From a virus, in the IMG/VR virus record IMGVR_UViG_3300042452_000380, positions 1 to 35,150 of that record: a stretch of DNA of 35,150 nt. One strand, written 5' to 3'. The stretch's first letter is position 1, and each line of letters starts with the position of its first letter. Shown piece after piece: positions 16,123-23,190 of this stretch. A program made the position numbers and the translations under genes. Below the pieces are notes generated by a model that was not told where the DNA came from, searched no databases, and saw nothing but the letters and a program-made list of their open reading frames with translations.

Positions 16123-17113
16123 TCCAATCACGGAGATGGCCCGGCGGCTTGCGCAGAAGCACCCCGACGCACCGGCACAGACGCTGGCCCGCCGGCTCGT
16201 TAAAGAGGCCAACGGAGCCATCACGCTGCACCAGGCCCGCATGAGGATGCAGAGGCAGTTTGGTGTGCACGGGAAAACGCACCGCAAACGGATCAAAGCT
16301 GCAGCACCTCGAGCACCTCGCAAGTCTGGCGAGATCCTGGCCATGCCAAAGTCGATGGCCGAGACGTGGACGCCGCACCGAATGAACGTCATCGGCAACG
16401 TCGGCATCTTGTCGGACGTGCATGTGCCGTATCACTCAGAGATCGCAGTGGCTGCGGCCGTGGGCTTTCTCAAAGACCAAGAGCTATCGGGCCTGCTGCT
16501 CAATGGCGACATCGCAGATTTCTATGCCATTTCGAGGTACATGAAAGACCCGAAGCAGCGGGACTTCAAAGGCGAGCTCGAGGCGGTGCGTGACTTCCTC
16601 GCCTACCTGCGGCAGGAGTTCCCCGACATCCCCATCGTCTACAAGACTGGCAACCACGAAGAGCGATGGCAGCACTGGCTGTGGCAACACGCCGCCGAGA
16701 TCTCCGACGATCCACGCATGAGCCTGACGGCCTGGCTCGGGTTCACTGAGAACAACATCGAGCTGGTTGAGGACAAGCGGCCTGTGCTGCTCGGGAAGCT
16801 ACCCGTGCTTCACGGCCATGAACTGCCCAGCGGCATGGCCGCGCCGGTCAACGTGGCCCGTGGTGCGTTCATGAAGACGCTATCGACGGTGATGGTGGGC
16901 CACTCGCACCGTACCAGCAACCATGCCGAATCGGACATGTGGCACAAGGAAACGGGTTGTTGGTCTACCGGCTGTCTGTGCGACTTGCGTCCCGACTACG
17001 CGAGAGTGAACCGTTGGAACTGGGGCTTCGCCACGGTGACGGTTCACAAGGGCGGGGCATTTGACGTTCACAACTATCGTGTGATGCAGGACGGCACAGT
17101 GAGAACGGCATGA
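16112..17113 (+). CDS. Calcineurin-like metallophosphoesterase
   Basis: A 333-aa protein with all five metallophosphoesterase motifs: SDVH (101-104), NGD (131-133), GNHE (180-183), HGH (234-236) and GHSH (263-266), so a two-metal hydrolase of phosphoesters. The first 60 residues are an added basic helical segment (ARRLVKEANGAITLHQARMRM). The start is ATG 16112 behind AAGGAGGT, the strongest site in the region. In phages such enzymes serve as nucleases or phosphatases in DNA or RNA repair; the substrate cannot be read from sequence. Confidence 0.88.
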   Translation: MAGDPITEMARRLAQKHPDAPAQTLARRLVKEANGAITLHQARMRMQRQFGVHGKTHRKRIKAAAPRAPRKSGEILAMPKSMAETWTPHRMNVIGNVGILSDVHVPYHSEIAVAAAVGFLKDQELSGLLLNGDIADFYAISRYMKDPKQRDFKGELEAVRDFLAYLRQEFPDIPIVYKTGNHEERWQHWLWQHAAEISDDPRMSLTAWLGFTENNIELVEDKRPVLLGKLPVLHGHELPSGMAAPVNVARGAFMKTLSTVMVGHSHRTSNHAESDMWHKETGCWSTGCLCDLRPDYARVNRWNWGFATVTVHKGGAFDVHNYRVMQDGTVRTA

Positions 17114-17128
17114 ACAGAAAGGGACCAG

Positions 17129-17563
17129 ATGACAGCAGCACTCTTGGACAAAGCCAACGAAGACCTACGCCACGCAGTTGAGCAGCGACGCGCCGCCCAG
17201 GACGCAGGCGTGCCACACGAGCAGTGGTATGAACAAGCCACAACGACTGCCGAGCCAGCCCGCCACCCAAGCAGCGCCGCATTCGTGCGACTGCTCAACG
17301 AGATGCAGCAGCTCCACGAATCCAAGAGCGCCGACTACGGGAGCGAGGAAGACCCGCTGGCGAACATTCGCCAAGGGGCCAATTTCGTGTGCATTGAGCC
17401 GTGGCGTGGGTGCATGGTGCGAATCGCCGACAAGGTGCAGCGCTTGCGGACGTACTGCCGCACGGGCCGCCTTGTGCACGAAGGCGTCATCGACACGTTG
17501 AAGGATCTGGCGGCCTATAGCCTGTTGGCGATCGTCTTATTTGAAGAGGGCCGCGATGGCTGA
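17129..17563 (+). CDS. DUF1599 / nucleotide-modification-associated domain protein (MazG-like)
   Basis: A 144-aa mostly helical protein. Its C-terminal 90 residues carry the pattern K66-x-x-D69-YG, then N79, R98-x-x-D101-K, R104, and E118 with D122 and D126 in a helix, as in DUF1599 (Nmad1) proteins. These are related in layout to all-alpha NTP pyrophosphatases and are often found beside phage nucleotide-modifying enzymes. The acidic residues could bind Mg-NTP. Neighbours are a phosphoesterase and a small coiled-coil protein. Function stays tentative. Confidence 0.65.
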   Translation: MTAALLDKANEDLRHAVEQRRAAQDAGVPHEQWYEQATTTAEPARHPSSAAFVRLLNEMQQLHESKSADYGSEEDPLANIRQGANFVCIEPWRGCMVRIADKVQRLRTYCRTGRLVHEGVIDTLKDLAAYSLLAIVLFEEGRDG

Positions 17564-17762
17564 GCCACTGACGCTCGAATACATGACGAAGGCTGAGCAG
17601 GACGCACGCCGTTTCAGCGGCGCGTACACAGGCACGAGCGGCACGCTGGCGGCCCACGTCATGCGGCTGCTGGCCGAGATCGCCAGGCTGAACGGCGAGC
17701 TGGCCCTGCAGCGGGCGCGATACGAGGAGCAGATCTACCACTCGGCGTCGTGGTATCCATGA
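17556..17762 (+). CDS. Small coiled-coil protein
   Basis: A 68-aa protein starting at ATG 17556 inside the end of the upstream gene, with AAGAGG upstream. The second half is an amphipathic helix (LAAHVMRLLAEIARLNGELALQRARYEEQIY) that looks like a coiled coil. It is the last gene of the long rightward operon, followed by a GC-rich hairpin region. No function can be given. Confidence 0.65.
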   Translation: MAEPLTLEYMTKAEQDARRFSGAYTGTSGTLAAHVMRLLAEIARLNGELALQRARYEEQIYHSASWYP

Positions 17763-17763
17763 G

Positions 17764-17832
17764 CCGGGCGGCGGGTTGAGTGCGGCGCAGGGTTTTCTCC
17801 CTTTCCCCCGCGCCGTCTCCCCGCTTGCCCGG
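17764..17832. terminator. Convergent terminator region between late operon and integrase
   Basis: Between the converging stop codons lie GC-rich inverted repeats. An outer stem pairs CCGGGC plus CGGG (17764-17775) with CCCGC-TT-GCCCGG (17819-17832), with a small bulge; an inner GCGGCGC/GCGCCG pair lies within. Runs of pyrimidines (TTTTCTCCCTTTCCCCC) lie in the loop. No long T tract follows either side, so termination may be partial; convergence of genes makes a terminator likely. Confidence 0.5.
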
Positions 17833-17833
17833 T

Positions 17834-18727
17834 TCAGCCGATGTCTAGTGGCGGCATCACGTCTACGCTGCTCTGTTCGCTGGGGCAAATCGCTGAATCG
17901 ACGTATCGTTCCTGAAGCTTAGGGTCGCTGTGGTCGAGCACCTGGGTGGCCGCAGCGGTTCCGCCGGCCAAGGCAGCGTAGGAAGCCCGCGTCCTCCGCA
18001 GCCCGTGGAAGCCTCGGTATTTCACGTCGGCCAGCCGGCAAAGCAGTTGAAGGCTCGTCCACAGGCTGGCCTGCTGGCGGTCCCATGGCCACACCAGTTC
18101 TTCCGGCTTGCCCTCCCGAGACGCCAGCATGTCCGCCAGCTGCTGGGTGAAGTCCCGCTCGATGTCGTGCGTGCGGCCCTTGCGGGTGTCGCCGAGAAAC
18201 CGGACGCGCCGCCGCACTAGATCCACCTCGCGCCACCGTAGGGCGAGCAAGGCCGACAGGCGCTCTCCCGAGCAGTACGCCATGTAGATGAGCGTAGACC
18301 ACCACCAGCACGACGGCTTACCACCTGTGCGGCCCTTGCGGAGCCGCGCCCGTCTCACGAGTTTGGCCACGTCATCAGCCGTGTAGGCCCGGCCCGTTGG
18401 CAGGCTCTTGGCCACCTTGATCCTGGGAAGCTCTGGGAACTCTGCCGCCCATCGCTTGCGGGCTGCCAGATTCCACGCAGCCTGGATCATCACCTTGTCC
18501 TTCTGGACTGTGGCCGGCCGCACCTGCTTCCCACGGCAGGACTGCGTGGCACGGTCCCTGAGGTAGCGACTGATGACCAGGTCATCTAGGTCGGCCACTG
18601 TGGGCTCGTGTCCTAGAAACGCTCGTAGGCGTTCTAGGAGCATGCCGTACAGCCTCATGGTCTTGGCGTCGAGGTTCCGCAGATCGCCGTATCGTTCAAA
18701 CAGTTCCGCCAACTTCATAGGTTCCAT
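17834..18727 (-). CDS. int: Tyrosine recombinase (phage integrase)
   Basis: A 297-aa site-specific recombinase that inserts the phage genome into the host chromosome. The catalytic set is complete: R156 (GERLSAL), K183 (DTRKGR), H241-x-x-R244 (HGLRR), H266 (LDHSD) and the nucleophile Y275 (QERYVDS). The N-terminal SAM-like core-binding domain is about residues 5-105; there is no extra arm-binding domain, so it is short for a lambda-type integrase. The start is the ATG whose first base is 18727, behind AAAGGAGAG on the minus strand. It is the only minus-strand gene here. Confidence 0.95.
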   Translation of the reverse strand: MEPMKLAELFERYGDLRNLDAKTMRLYGMLLERLRAFLGHEPTVADLDDLVISRYLRDRATQSCRGKQVRPATVQKDKVMIQAAWNLAARKRWAAEFPELPRIKVAKSLPTGRAYTADDVAKLVRRARLRKGRTGGKPSCWWWSTLIYMAYCSGERLSALLALRWREVDLVRRRVRFLGDTRKGRTHDIERDFTQQLADMLASREGKPEELVWPWDRQQASLWTSLQLLCRLADVKYRGFHGLRRTRASYAALAGGTAAATQVLDHSDPKLQERYVDSAICPSEQSSVDVMPPLDIG

Positions 18728-18751
18728 GCTGCCTCTCCTTTGGTGCGTAAG

Positions 18752-18767
18752 TGTACACCAGTATACA
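18752..18767 (-). promoter_or_regulatory. Palindrome and -10 region upstream of integrase
   Basis: TGTACACCAGTATACA is a 16-bp imperfect palindrome (6 of 8 pairs) about 25 bp before the integrase start. On the minus strand it contains TATACT (18765 down to 18760), a good -10 hexamer; no matching -35 is at the right distance. An operator overlapping the integrase promoter is a reasonable reading, and an integrase or excisionase binding site is an alternative. Confidence 0.45.
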
Positions 18768-18856
18768 ACCCTGTGAGGGGAGCCGCCTCCACTCAAACAT
18801 TGACCTTTGCCAATCGATCGTATGGGCGGTCGGAGGGCTGGGGCAAATTGCGTGGT

Positions 18857-18885
18857 TTGACGCCGAACTATCGGCAGCCTAGTAT
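18857..18885 (+). promoter_or_regulatory. Sigma70-type promoter with operator-like spacer, leaderless
   Basis: TTGACG (18857-18862), a 17-bp spacer and TAGTAT (18880-18885). The spacer begins with the inverted repeat CCGA-ACTA-TCGG (18863-18874), a likely operator. The expected transcription start is about 18892, exactly at an ATG, so the message would be leaderless. Confidence 0.72.
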
Positions 18886-18891
18886 TTGGGC

Positions 18892-19158
18892 ATGGTTTCA
18901 ATGGCATACAACATCGACGGCGTCGAATACTTGACTGTCCCTGAGGCGGTCGAGTTCATCGGCTGCACCGACGGCTGGGTGCGACATCTCTGCCGCGAGG
19001 ACAAGCTCAAGAGCCGGATGCTTGGCAAAAGGCTGCGACTCGTTGAAAAGCGGTCTGCTGCCCACGTTCGAGACACGTTGACCACCAGGTCCGTTGGCAA
19101 AAAGCATCTCGCCAAGCGGCCAGCTGCCAACCGCAAGAAGTCGCGGTCGAAGAAGTAG
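18892..19158 (+). CDS. Excisionase-like helix-turn-helix protein (HTH_17 type)
   Basis: An 88-aa DNA-binding protein. Residues about 12-58 follow the MerR/excisionase-like winged helix plan: VEYLTVPEAVEFIGCTDGWVRHLC then the wing LKSRMLGKRLRLVEK. The C-terminus is very basic (AANRKKSRSKK). Divergent from the integrase, it is a natural excisionase or directionality regulator. I chose ATG 18892 because it coincides with the predicted transcription start; a second ATG at 18901 is possible, and neither has a Shine-Dalgarno. It probably controls its own promoter (inference). Confidence 0.8.
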   Translation: MVSMAYNIDGVEYLTVPEAVEFIGCTDGWVRHLCREDKLKSRMLGKRLRLVEKRSAAHVRDTLTTRSVGKKHLAKRPAANRKKSRSKK

Positions 19159-19204
19159 CGACTCCTGCCAGGAAACGGCATTTTGGAAAATCGGATTTAT
19201 GGGC

Positions 19205-19233
19205 TTGACGCCCAAATACCGATAGACTACAGT
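19205..19233 (+). promoter_or_regulatory. Sigma70-type promoter for a small early gene
   Basis: TTGACG (19205-19210), 17-bp spacer, TACAGT (19228-19233). The spacer contains CCGATA, the complement of the TATCGG half-site in the promoter at 18857, so the two promoters may share a regulator. A GGAGG site at 19246-19250 and ATG at 19258 follow. Confidence 0.65.
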
Positions 19234-19257
19234 GCCCACGTCACTGGAGGACACGTC

Positions 19258-19401
19258 ATGCAACGCCAATGGAACGCCGCCTTGCACTCGCTGCTCTGCG
19301 TCCGACTTGGACAAGAGCTTGGCACCGCAAGTGAGCTGGCCCAGACAGTCGCCCACTGCATCGACTTTTTGATCGGCACGTTAGCGCGGCTGATCGCTTG
19401 A
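19258..19401 (+). CDS. Small hypothetical early protein (47 aa)
   Basis: A 47-aa frame with a good GGAGG site eight nt before its ATG and its own promoter. The sequence is largely one or two helices with a hydrophobic C-terminus (AHCIDFLIGTLARLIA), so it may be membrane-attached or bind a partner. The own promoter and strong ribosome binding site argue that it is real despite its size. Function unknown. Confidence 0.6.
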   Translation: MQRQWNAALHSLLCVRLGQELGTASELAQTVAHCIDFLIGTLARLIA

Positions 19402-19467
19402 CGAAATACCGCTACCTATCACAGGTGTACAGAAGTTTGAGTCCCCTCATTTTGACGATCCGCCCCC

Positions 19468-19495
19468 TTGACTCTGGCCTATACGGCCGTACATT
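19468..19495 (+). promoter_or_regulatory. Promoter upstream of the early operon
   Basis: TTGACT (19468-19473), 16-bp spacer, TACATT (19490-19495). The spacer holds GGCC-TATAC-GGCC, an inverted repeat that could be an operator. A further TTGACG lies 14 bp upstream. It probably drives 19523 and the recombination/replication genes that follow. Confidence 0.6.
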
Positions 19496-19522
19496 GCCCC
19501 ACCAACACGAAAGGGAATTGCC

Positions 19523-19747
19523 ATGAACGCAGACGCACATAACGCCGAATACCTCGCCGCTGCCGCCGCTATCCACGAGCAGACGCCACGCAGCCGATGC
19601 CAAGAGCCCGCCGTAGGCGACTTTATTTCTGGAGTCACTAAGGGCCGCCCCTGGAGCGGCCACGTCGAGTGGGTTGAGCGCGGGTTCGCCTGCGTCAACG
19701 TCGGCGGCGCTTGGGTGAGCGTGCCGCTCTACGACATCACGCATTAG
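19523..19747 (+). CDS. Small hypothetical early protein (74 aa)
   Basis: A 74-aa protein with AAAGGGA ten nt upstream of its ATG. Residues 30-70 read as a compact beta barrel (GDFISGVTKGRPWSGHVEWVERGFACVNVGGAWVSVPL), as in small SH3-like or KOW-like domains. First gene of the early operon and upstream of the recombination protein, so an early regulator is possible; no family recognised. Confidence 0.65.
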   Translation: MNADAHNAEYLAAAAAIHEQTPRSRCQEPAVGDFISGVTKGRPWSGHVEWVERGFACVNVGGAWVSVPLYDITH

Positions 19748-19841
19748 GAGCCCGGTGGAACCGGGATTGCCAAGGAAGGGACTCTGCCGCCGAGCCAGGA
19801 TGGGGAAGCGGCTTTCACATCACGCAAGAAAGGGACGCGAG

Positions 19842-20510
19842 ATGACCACGACGATTGCAAACACGCAGGACCGCAAGAGCATTCTGCTTTCAATGGCTAC
19901 GAAGTTTGGCATGGAGCCCGCTGCCTTCGAGCAGACGGTGCGGGCCACGTGCGGGTGCGACAAGGCGACAAAGGAGCAGTTCGCTGCCTTTCTCCTGGTC
20001 GCAAACGAGTACGGGCTGAACCCCGTGACGAAGGAGATCTACGCTTTCCCGACTCGGGGCGGCGGCATCCAGCCCATTGTTGGAATCGACGGTTGGATGA
20101 CCATGGCCAACAACCACCCGGCCTACGACGGCATCACGTTCGTGGATCGGCTGAGCGATGACGGGCAGCTGCTTGCCATCACGGCCCAGGTGCACCGCAA
20201 GGACCGCAGCCACCCAGTGGAAGTCACTGAGTACCTGGCCGAGTGCCGCCAGGGCACGGAGCCGTGGAAGAAGTGGCCCGCCCGCATGTTGCGGCACAAG
20301 GCGGCCATTCAGGCGATCCGCTACGCCTTCGGGTTTAGCGGCATCGTCGATCCAGACGAGGCCGACCGCATGCGGCCCAGCGTCAACGTGGCCGTGAACG
20401 TGCAGCAGGCTCGCCAGCAGGTGGCCCGCATAGCTCACACGGTCGAGCCGGAGGACACGGACGTGGAGCACTTCGACGCAGGAGAAATCGCAGCGGAGGC
20501 CAGAGCATGA
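19842..20510 (+). CDS. bet: Single-strand annealing protein, Bet/RecT family
   Basis: A 222-aa homologue of lambda Bet. The core is diagnostic: FLLVANEYGLNPVTKEIYAFPTRGGGIQPIVGIDGW (about residues 50-85), then NNHPAYDGITF, and late in the protein RHKAAIQAIRYAFGFSGIVDPDEADRM. It anneals complementary single strands during recombination-dependent replication and repair. The start is ATG 19842 after AAAGGGA; a longer frame from 19755 adds residues unlike the family. No partner Exo nuclease is recognisable nearby, so it may work with a host nuclease. Confidence 0.93.
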   Translation: MTTTIANTQDRKSILLSMATKFGMEPAAFEQTVRATCGCDKATKEQFAAFLLVANEYGLNPVTKEIYAFPTRGGGIQPIVGIDGWMTMANNHPAYDGITFVDRLSDDGQLLAITAQVHRKDRSHPVEVTEYLAECRQGTEPWKKWPARMLRHKAAIQAIRYAFGFSGIVDPDEADRMRPSVNVAVNVQQARQQVARIAHTVEPEDTDVEHFDAGEIAAEARA

Positions 20511-20752
20511 ACGACGAACCAGACGAAGACCGCATGCAAGCCCAGCGCCGCCGCTGGAAAGAGCTTGACCACGTCGCCGCCGAGATTGCAGCGGAGCGGG
20601 CGACGATGCAGACCGACATCGGCAAGGTGCTCGAGGACGGCCCGCCCTCGCCGTTCATCGTGGATCGCGGGATCTACACCTCTCGGCGTGACCGCGAGGC
20701 GATCCAGCGAGAGGAAGACCGCATCACACGACTGGAGCAAATGGGCAGATAG
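20507..20752 (+). CDS. Small charged coiled-coil protein
   Basis: An 81-aa, highly charged helical protein (DEDRMQAQRRRWKELDHVAAEIAAERATMQ) linked to the Bet gene by an ATGA overlap. The end (RDREAIQREEDRITRLEQMGR) is also coiled-coil-like. Close coupling with the annealing protein suggests a role in recombination or replication. No domain is recognisable. Confidence 0.65.
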   Translation: MNDEPDEDRMQAQRRRWKELDHVAAEIAAERATMQTDIGKVLEDGPPSPFIVDRGIYTSRRDREAIQREEDRITRLEQMGR

Positions 20753-20870
20753 ATCACAGCCGGCACACCCTTGCTTGCGGCTTGCATCGGGGCCGCATGG
20801 GTCGCCTACCGGGAGTGGCGAGTAACCACCGGCGTGAGCCCACGAGACGGGCCAATACATGGAGGTTGGG

Positions 20871-21185
20871 ATGTCCGACTACTACAGCGAATCGCTCGAC
20901 ACGCTGCCGCTCTTTCGCCGCACCGACCCGGTGACGAGCAAGGCCGCAGCGGCTGACGCGAAGACGTTTAGGGGCGAGCACCACGCGGCGATCCTCGAGG
21001 CGCTGAGCCAAGGCCCGGCTGGAGCCAGTGGCATCGCGGCCCGCTGTGGCCTGCTCGCCCACCAGGTCAACAAGCGGATTCACGAGCTCGCAAAGTGCGG
21101 GCGGATTTCCGAGACCGGGAACATCGTCACCAGCGCGAGCGGGCGCGGCGAACGTGAATGGAAAGCAACGGCGGCGTCTCGTTGA
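20871..21185 (+). CDS. Winged-helix DNA-binding protein
   Basis: A 104-aa protein with an N-terminal segment TDPVTSKAAA, typical of a widespread phage family, followed by a winged helix: HHAAILEALSQGPAGASGIAARCGLLAHQVNKRIHELAKCGRISETG. The recognition helix is about LAHQVNKRIHEL. I place the start at ATG 20871, five nt after GGAGG; an in-frame ATG at 20859 lacks such a site. Likely a transcription or replication regulator. Confidence 0.78.
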   Translation: MSDYYSESLDTLPLFRRTDPVTSKAAAADAKTFRGEHHAAILEALSQGPAGASGIAARCGLLAHQVNKRIHELAKCGRISETGNIVTSASGRGEREWKATAASR

Positions 21186-21227
21186 CGTGCGGCCGAGAGT
21201 GGTGGACGCAAACGAAAGGAGGCCGCG

Positions 21228-22013
21228 ATGCGGCTACTGAAGACAGAGAACCGGAAAATCAACGTCGACGAACTGAACATCTCGGACGCGTACCAGAGGA
21301 CGATTGTCGCTGCGAGAGTGAACAGGATTGCCAAGAATCTCGACCAGGACGCCTTTGGCTCGCTTACGGTGGGCCAGCGGCGAGACGGCTCTCACTGGGT
21401 CGTGGACGGCATGCAGCGACTGACTGCCGCGCGAAAGCTCGGCATCGGCATGGTGCCGTGCGACGTTTTCCAGTCTGAAGGCCAGGAACATGAGGCCCGC
21501 GTGTTTCGGCTGAAGAACCGCGAGCGCACGAACGTTTCTGCCTGCGCCCTGTTCAGAGCTCAGCTGACTGAAGGCGACGAGCAGTCGCTGAAGATTGCTC
21601 AGGTTGTGAAGGATGCTGGCCTAAAGCTCGCCCTGCGAGACGAAGGAAGCCACTACCCGTACCTAAAGGCAGTGAAGGCGCTGGAAAGATCTTTTCAGCG
21701 TGTCGGTGCTGAGGGGCTGGCTGCTGCCTTGTCCATCTTGATTGATGCTTGGCCTGGCGAGGGCGGCTCGCTGCAGGGCGACATGATCGAGGGCATGTGC
21801 TGGTTCATCAAGAAGTGCCCGGAGTTTGATAGGTCGCGGCTTGTAGCTCGTCTCGGAAAGAAGTCGGTGACGAGCGTGGTTCGTGCTGCTGACGCCAACC
21901 TGAAGCTCGGCCGTGACCGCGACAGCTCGTCATATGGCCGATCGCTGGCGACGTATGACGCAATCGACCTGATCTACAGCAAGGGTCTGCGGCGCAAGCC
22001 TGCAGCCGTCTGA
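21228..22013 (+). CDS. ParB-like nuclease-domain protein
   Basis: A 261-aa protein whose first 90 residues follow the ParB/sulfiredoxin-like fold: INVDELNISDAYQRTIVAARVNRIAKNL, then DGSHWVVDGMQRLTAARKLG, the D-G-x-Q-R-L-x-A motif that binds nucleotide in this superfamily, and MVPCDVF. The rest is a helical domain unlike chromosomal ParB, lacking its HTH. Phage members of this group are thought to act as regulators or nucleases. AAAGGAGG precedes the ATG. Not a sign of a partition system, since no ParA gene is present. Confidence 0.82.
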   Translation: MRLLKTENRKINVDELNISDAYQRTIVAARVNRIAKNLDQDAFGSLTVGQRRDGSHWVVDGMQRLTAARKLGIGMVPCDVFQSEGQEHEARVFRLKNRERTNVSACALFRAQLTEGDEQSLKIAQVVKDAGLKLALRDEGSHYPYLKAVKALERSFQRVGAEGLAAALSILIDAWPGEGGSLQGDMIEGMCWFIKKCPEFDRSRLVARLGKKSVTSVVRAADANLKLGRDRDSSSYGRSLATYDAIDLIYSKGLRRKPAAV

Positions 22014-22082
22014 CCGACGCCGCCCTCGTGATAGGCACGAAGCCGCTTCGACGCGGCGGGGCGGAATGGAAAGGAGGCCAGC

Positions 22083-22307
22083 ATGCCAAACAAAAGCACT
22101 TTCACGCAGCTGCTTCTGCGAGAGATCAGAGCTCACTTCGAGCACAAGGCCGCGAGCGGCTCCGTGCCGGGCCATCACGCGGACGTTTACTACGCCGTCT
22201 CGCGTGAGATTGGCCGCATGACGCCGCAGTTCGTCGCCGAGGCCCGCCGCAAGCTCGGGTGGCAGGAAGCCGTTGACACACACCAGGAGGCGACAAGTGG
22301 CCGCTGA
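22083..22307 (+). CDS. Small hypothetical protein upstream of the initiator
   Basis: A 74-aa protein with AAAGGAGG six nt before the ATG. It is mostly helical (FTQLLLREIRAHFEHKAASG, ADVYYAVSREIGRMTPQFVAEARRKLGW). It overlaps the initiator gene start by 11 nt, so the two are co-translated. No domain recognised; a replication accessory role is possible by position. Confidence 0.65.
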   Translation: MPNKSTFTQLLLREIRAHFEHKAASGSVPGHHADVYYAVSREIGRMTPQFVAEARRKLGWQEAVDTHQEATSGR

Positions 22308-23190
22308 GGACAAGGTAGACGTGTACATGCCGCTTTATGTGCGCGACTTCCTGACATCTACGATTGGATGGACGGCCTGCGAGCGTGGCCACTATCTCAC
22401 GCTGCTAATGCTGCAGTGGGATCGGGACGGCCTACCTGCCGAACTTGATGCTCTGGATCGACTGTCGCCTGGCGTTGGCGATGTGTGGGCCATGCTTCAG
22501 GACAAGTTTCCGATAGAGGCAGACGGCCAGCGGCGAAACTCCAGGCTCGAGGACCACCGCGACCGGGCCGTGGAGCTGCGCCGAAAGCGATCCCAGGCTG
22601 GAAAGGCTGCGGCGGCTGCCCGAGTTTGTTCCATCAATCGTTCATCAAACGTTGAGCAAACGTTCAACGATCGTTCATCAATCGATAACCATCCACCTTC
22701 ACCTTCACCGTCACCTTCAGATGCAGGGATTTCTTCTAGCGAAGAAATTAATCAACCGGCTGCGCCGGTTGTTGCTACGAGCGATCCGCCGAAGCGTCGG
22801 AAACGCTCGCAGCACCACAACGCTGTACGCTGGTCAGATTCTGCAGGGTGGGAGGGAATCAGCCAGGAGGACAGGAAGACCTGGGCAGAGGCATACCCGG
22901 CCTGCGTGCTCGACATCGAGCTTGTGCGTGCCTCTGAGTGGCTCAAGGCCAACCCGACGCGAGCCCACAAATCCAACTGGCGGCGGTTCGTGGTGTCGTG
23001 GCTGACCAGGTCGCAGGACAGGGGCGGCACGAACCGCAGCGCGGGCAAGACGCCAGAGGATGCCGCGAAGCGCGCAGCCCTAGAGCGTAAGGCAAGAGAG
23101 TTTGCCGAGTACCGCCCAGCCCAATACCGCACCCCGAAGGAAGTCGCCGCGCTTGCGGCCGGGTTGAAACTCACGGAGGAGAGCACATGA
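22297..23190 (+). CDS. Replication initiator, DUF1376 (YdaU) type, with internal origin
   Basis: A 297-aa protein starting at GTG 22297 after CAGGAGG. Residues 6-80 match DUF1376: DVYMPLYVRDFLTSTIGW, ERGHYLTLLMLQWDRDGLP, a winged-helix domain found in phage replication proteins. Residues around 110-160 form a low-complexity Ser/Pro linker encoded by DNA full of iterons and hairpins. The C-terminal part (SDSAGWEGISQEDRKTWAEAYPA) resembles the helicase-loading ends of such initiators. Lambda O carries its origin in the same way inside its gene. Role: origin binding and recruitment of host helicase. Confidence 0.8.
   Translation: MAAEDKVDVYMPLYVRDFLTSTIGWTACERGHYLTLLMLQWDRDGLPAELDALDRLSPGVGDVWAMLQDKFPIEADGQRRNSRLEDHRDRAVELRRKRSQAGKAAAAARVCSINRSSNVEQTFNDRSSIDNHPPSPSPSPSDAGISSSEEINQPAAPVVATSDPPKRRKRSQHHNAVRWSDSAGWEGISQEDRKTWAEAYPACVLDIELVRASEWLKANPTRAHKSNWRRFVVSWLTRSQDRGGTNRSAGKTPEDAAKRAALERKAREFAEYRPAQYRTPKEVAALAAGLKLTEEST
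22628..22771. other. Predicted origin of replication (iterons plus hairpins)
   Basis: Five 11-bp tandem units start at 22628, 22639, 22650, 22661 and 22672: GTTCCATCAAT, CGTTCATCAAA, CGTTGAGCAAA, CGTTCAACGAT, CGTTCATCAAT. They keep exact 11-bp register, about one helical turn. CACCTT-type repeats follow. Then come two perfect hairpins: ATTTCTTC-TAGC-GAAGAAAT (22729-22748, AT-rich) and CAACCGGC-TGC-GCCGGTTG (22753-22771). The block is clearly AT-richer than the genome. Iterons beside an AT-rich unwinding region inside the initiator gene are the lambdoid origin plan. Confidence 0.8.

Noticed and set aside
17930-18220. Plus-strand frame opposite the integrase
   Set aside because: Antisense shadow of an integrase with complete catalytic residues.
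17763-18890. Search for the phage attachment site (attP) around the integrase
   Set aside because: No tRNA-like segment or clear core with flanking arm repeats could be recognised by eye; needs comparison with a lysogen junction.
19751-19765. Hairpin CCCGGT-GGA-ACCGGG, considered as terminator or tRNA arm
   Set aside because: No T tract follows and no cloverleaf can be built around it.
20771-20956. Short frame with a membrane-like start (LLAACIGAAWVAYREW) after the gene at 20507
   Set aside because: Only a TTG start and no Shine-Dalgarno, and it runs out of frame through the winged-helix gene. Read-through of the preceding stop (same frame) is conceivable but unsupported.
21228-22013. Plasmid-type partition system based on the ParB-like gene
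   Set aside because: No ParA ATPase and no cluster of parS-like sites; the protein lacks the ParB HTH region. Phage-type ParB-like proteins fit better.
22681-22720. CACCTT repeats considered as CRISPR or satellite
   Set aside because: Very short units with no spacers; they encode the Ser-Pro linker of the initiator. No CRISPR array is seen anywhere in the window.
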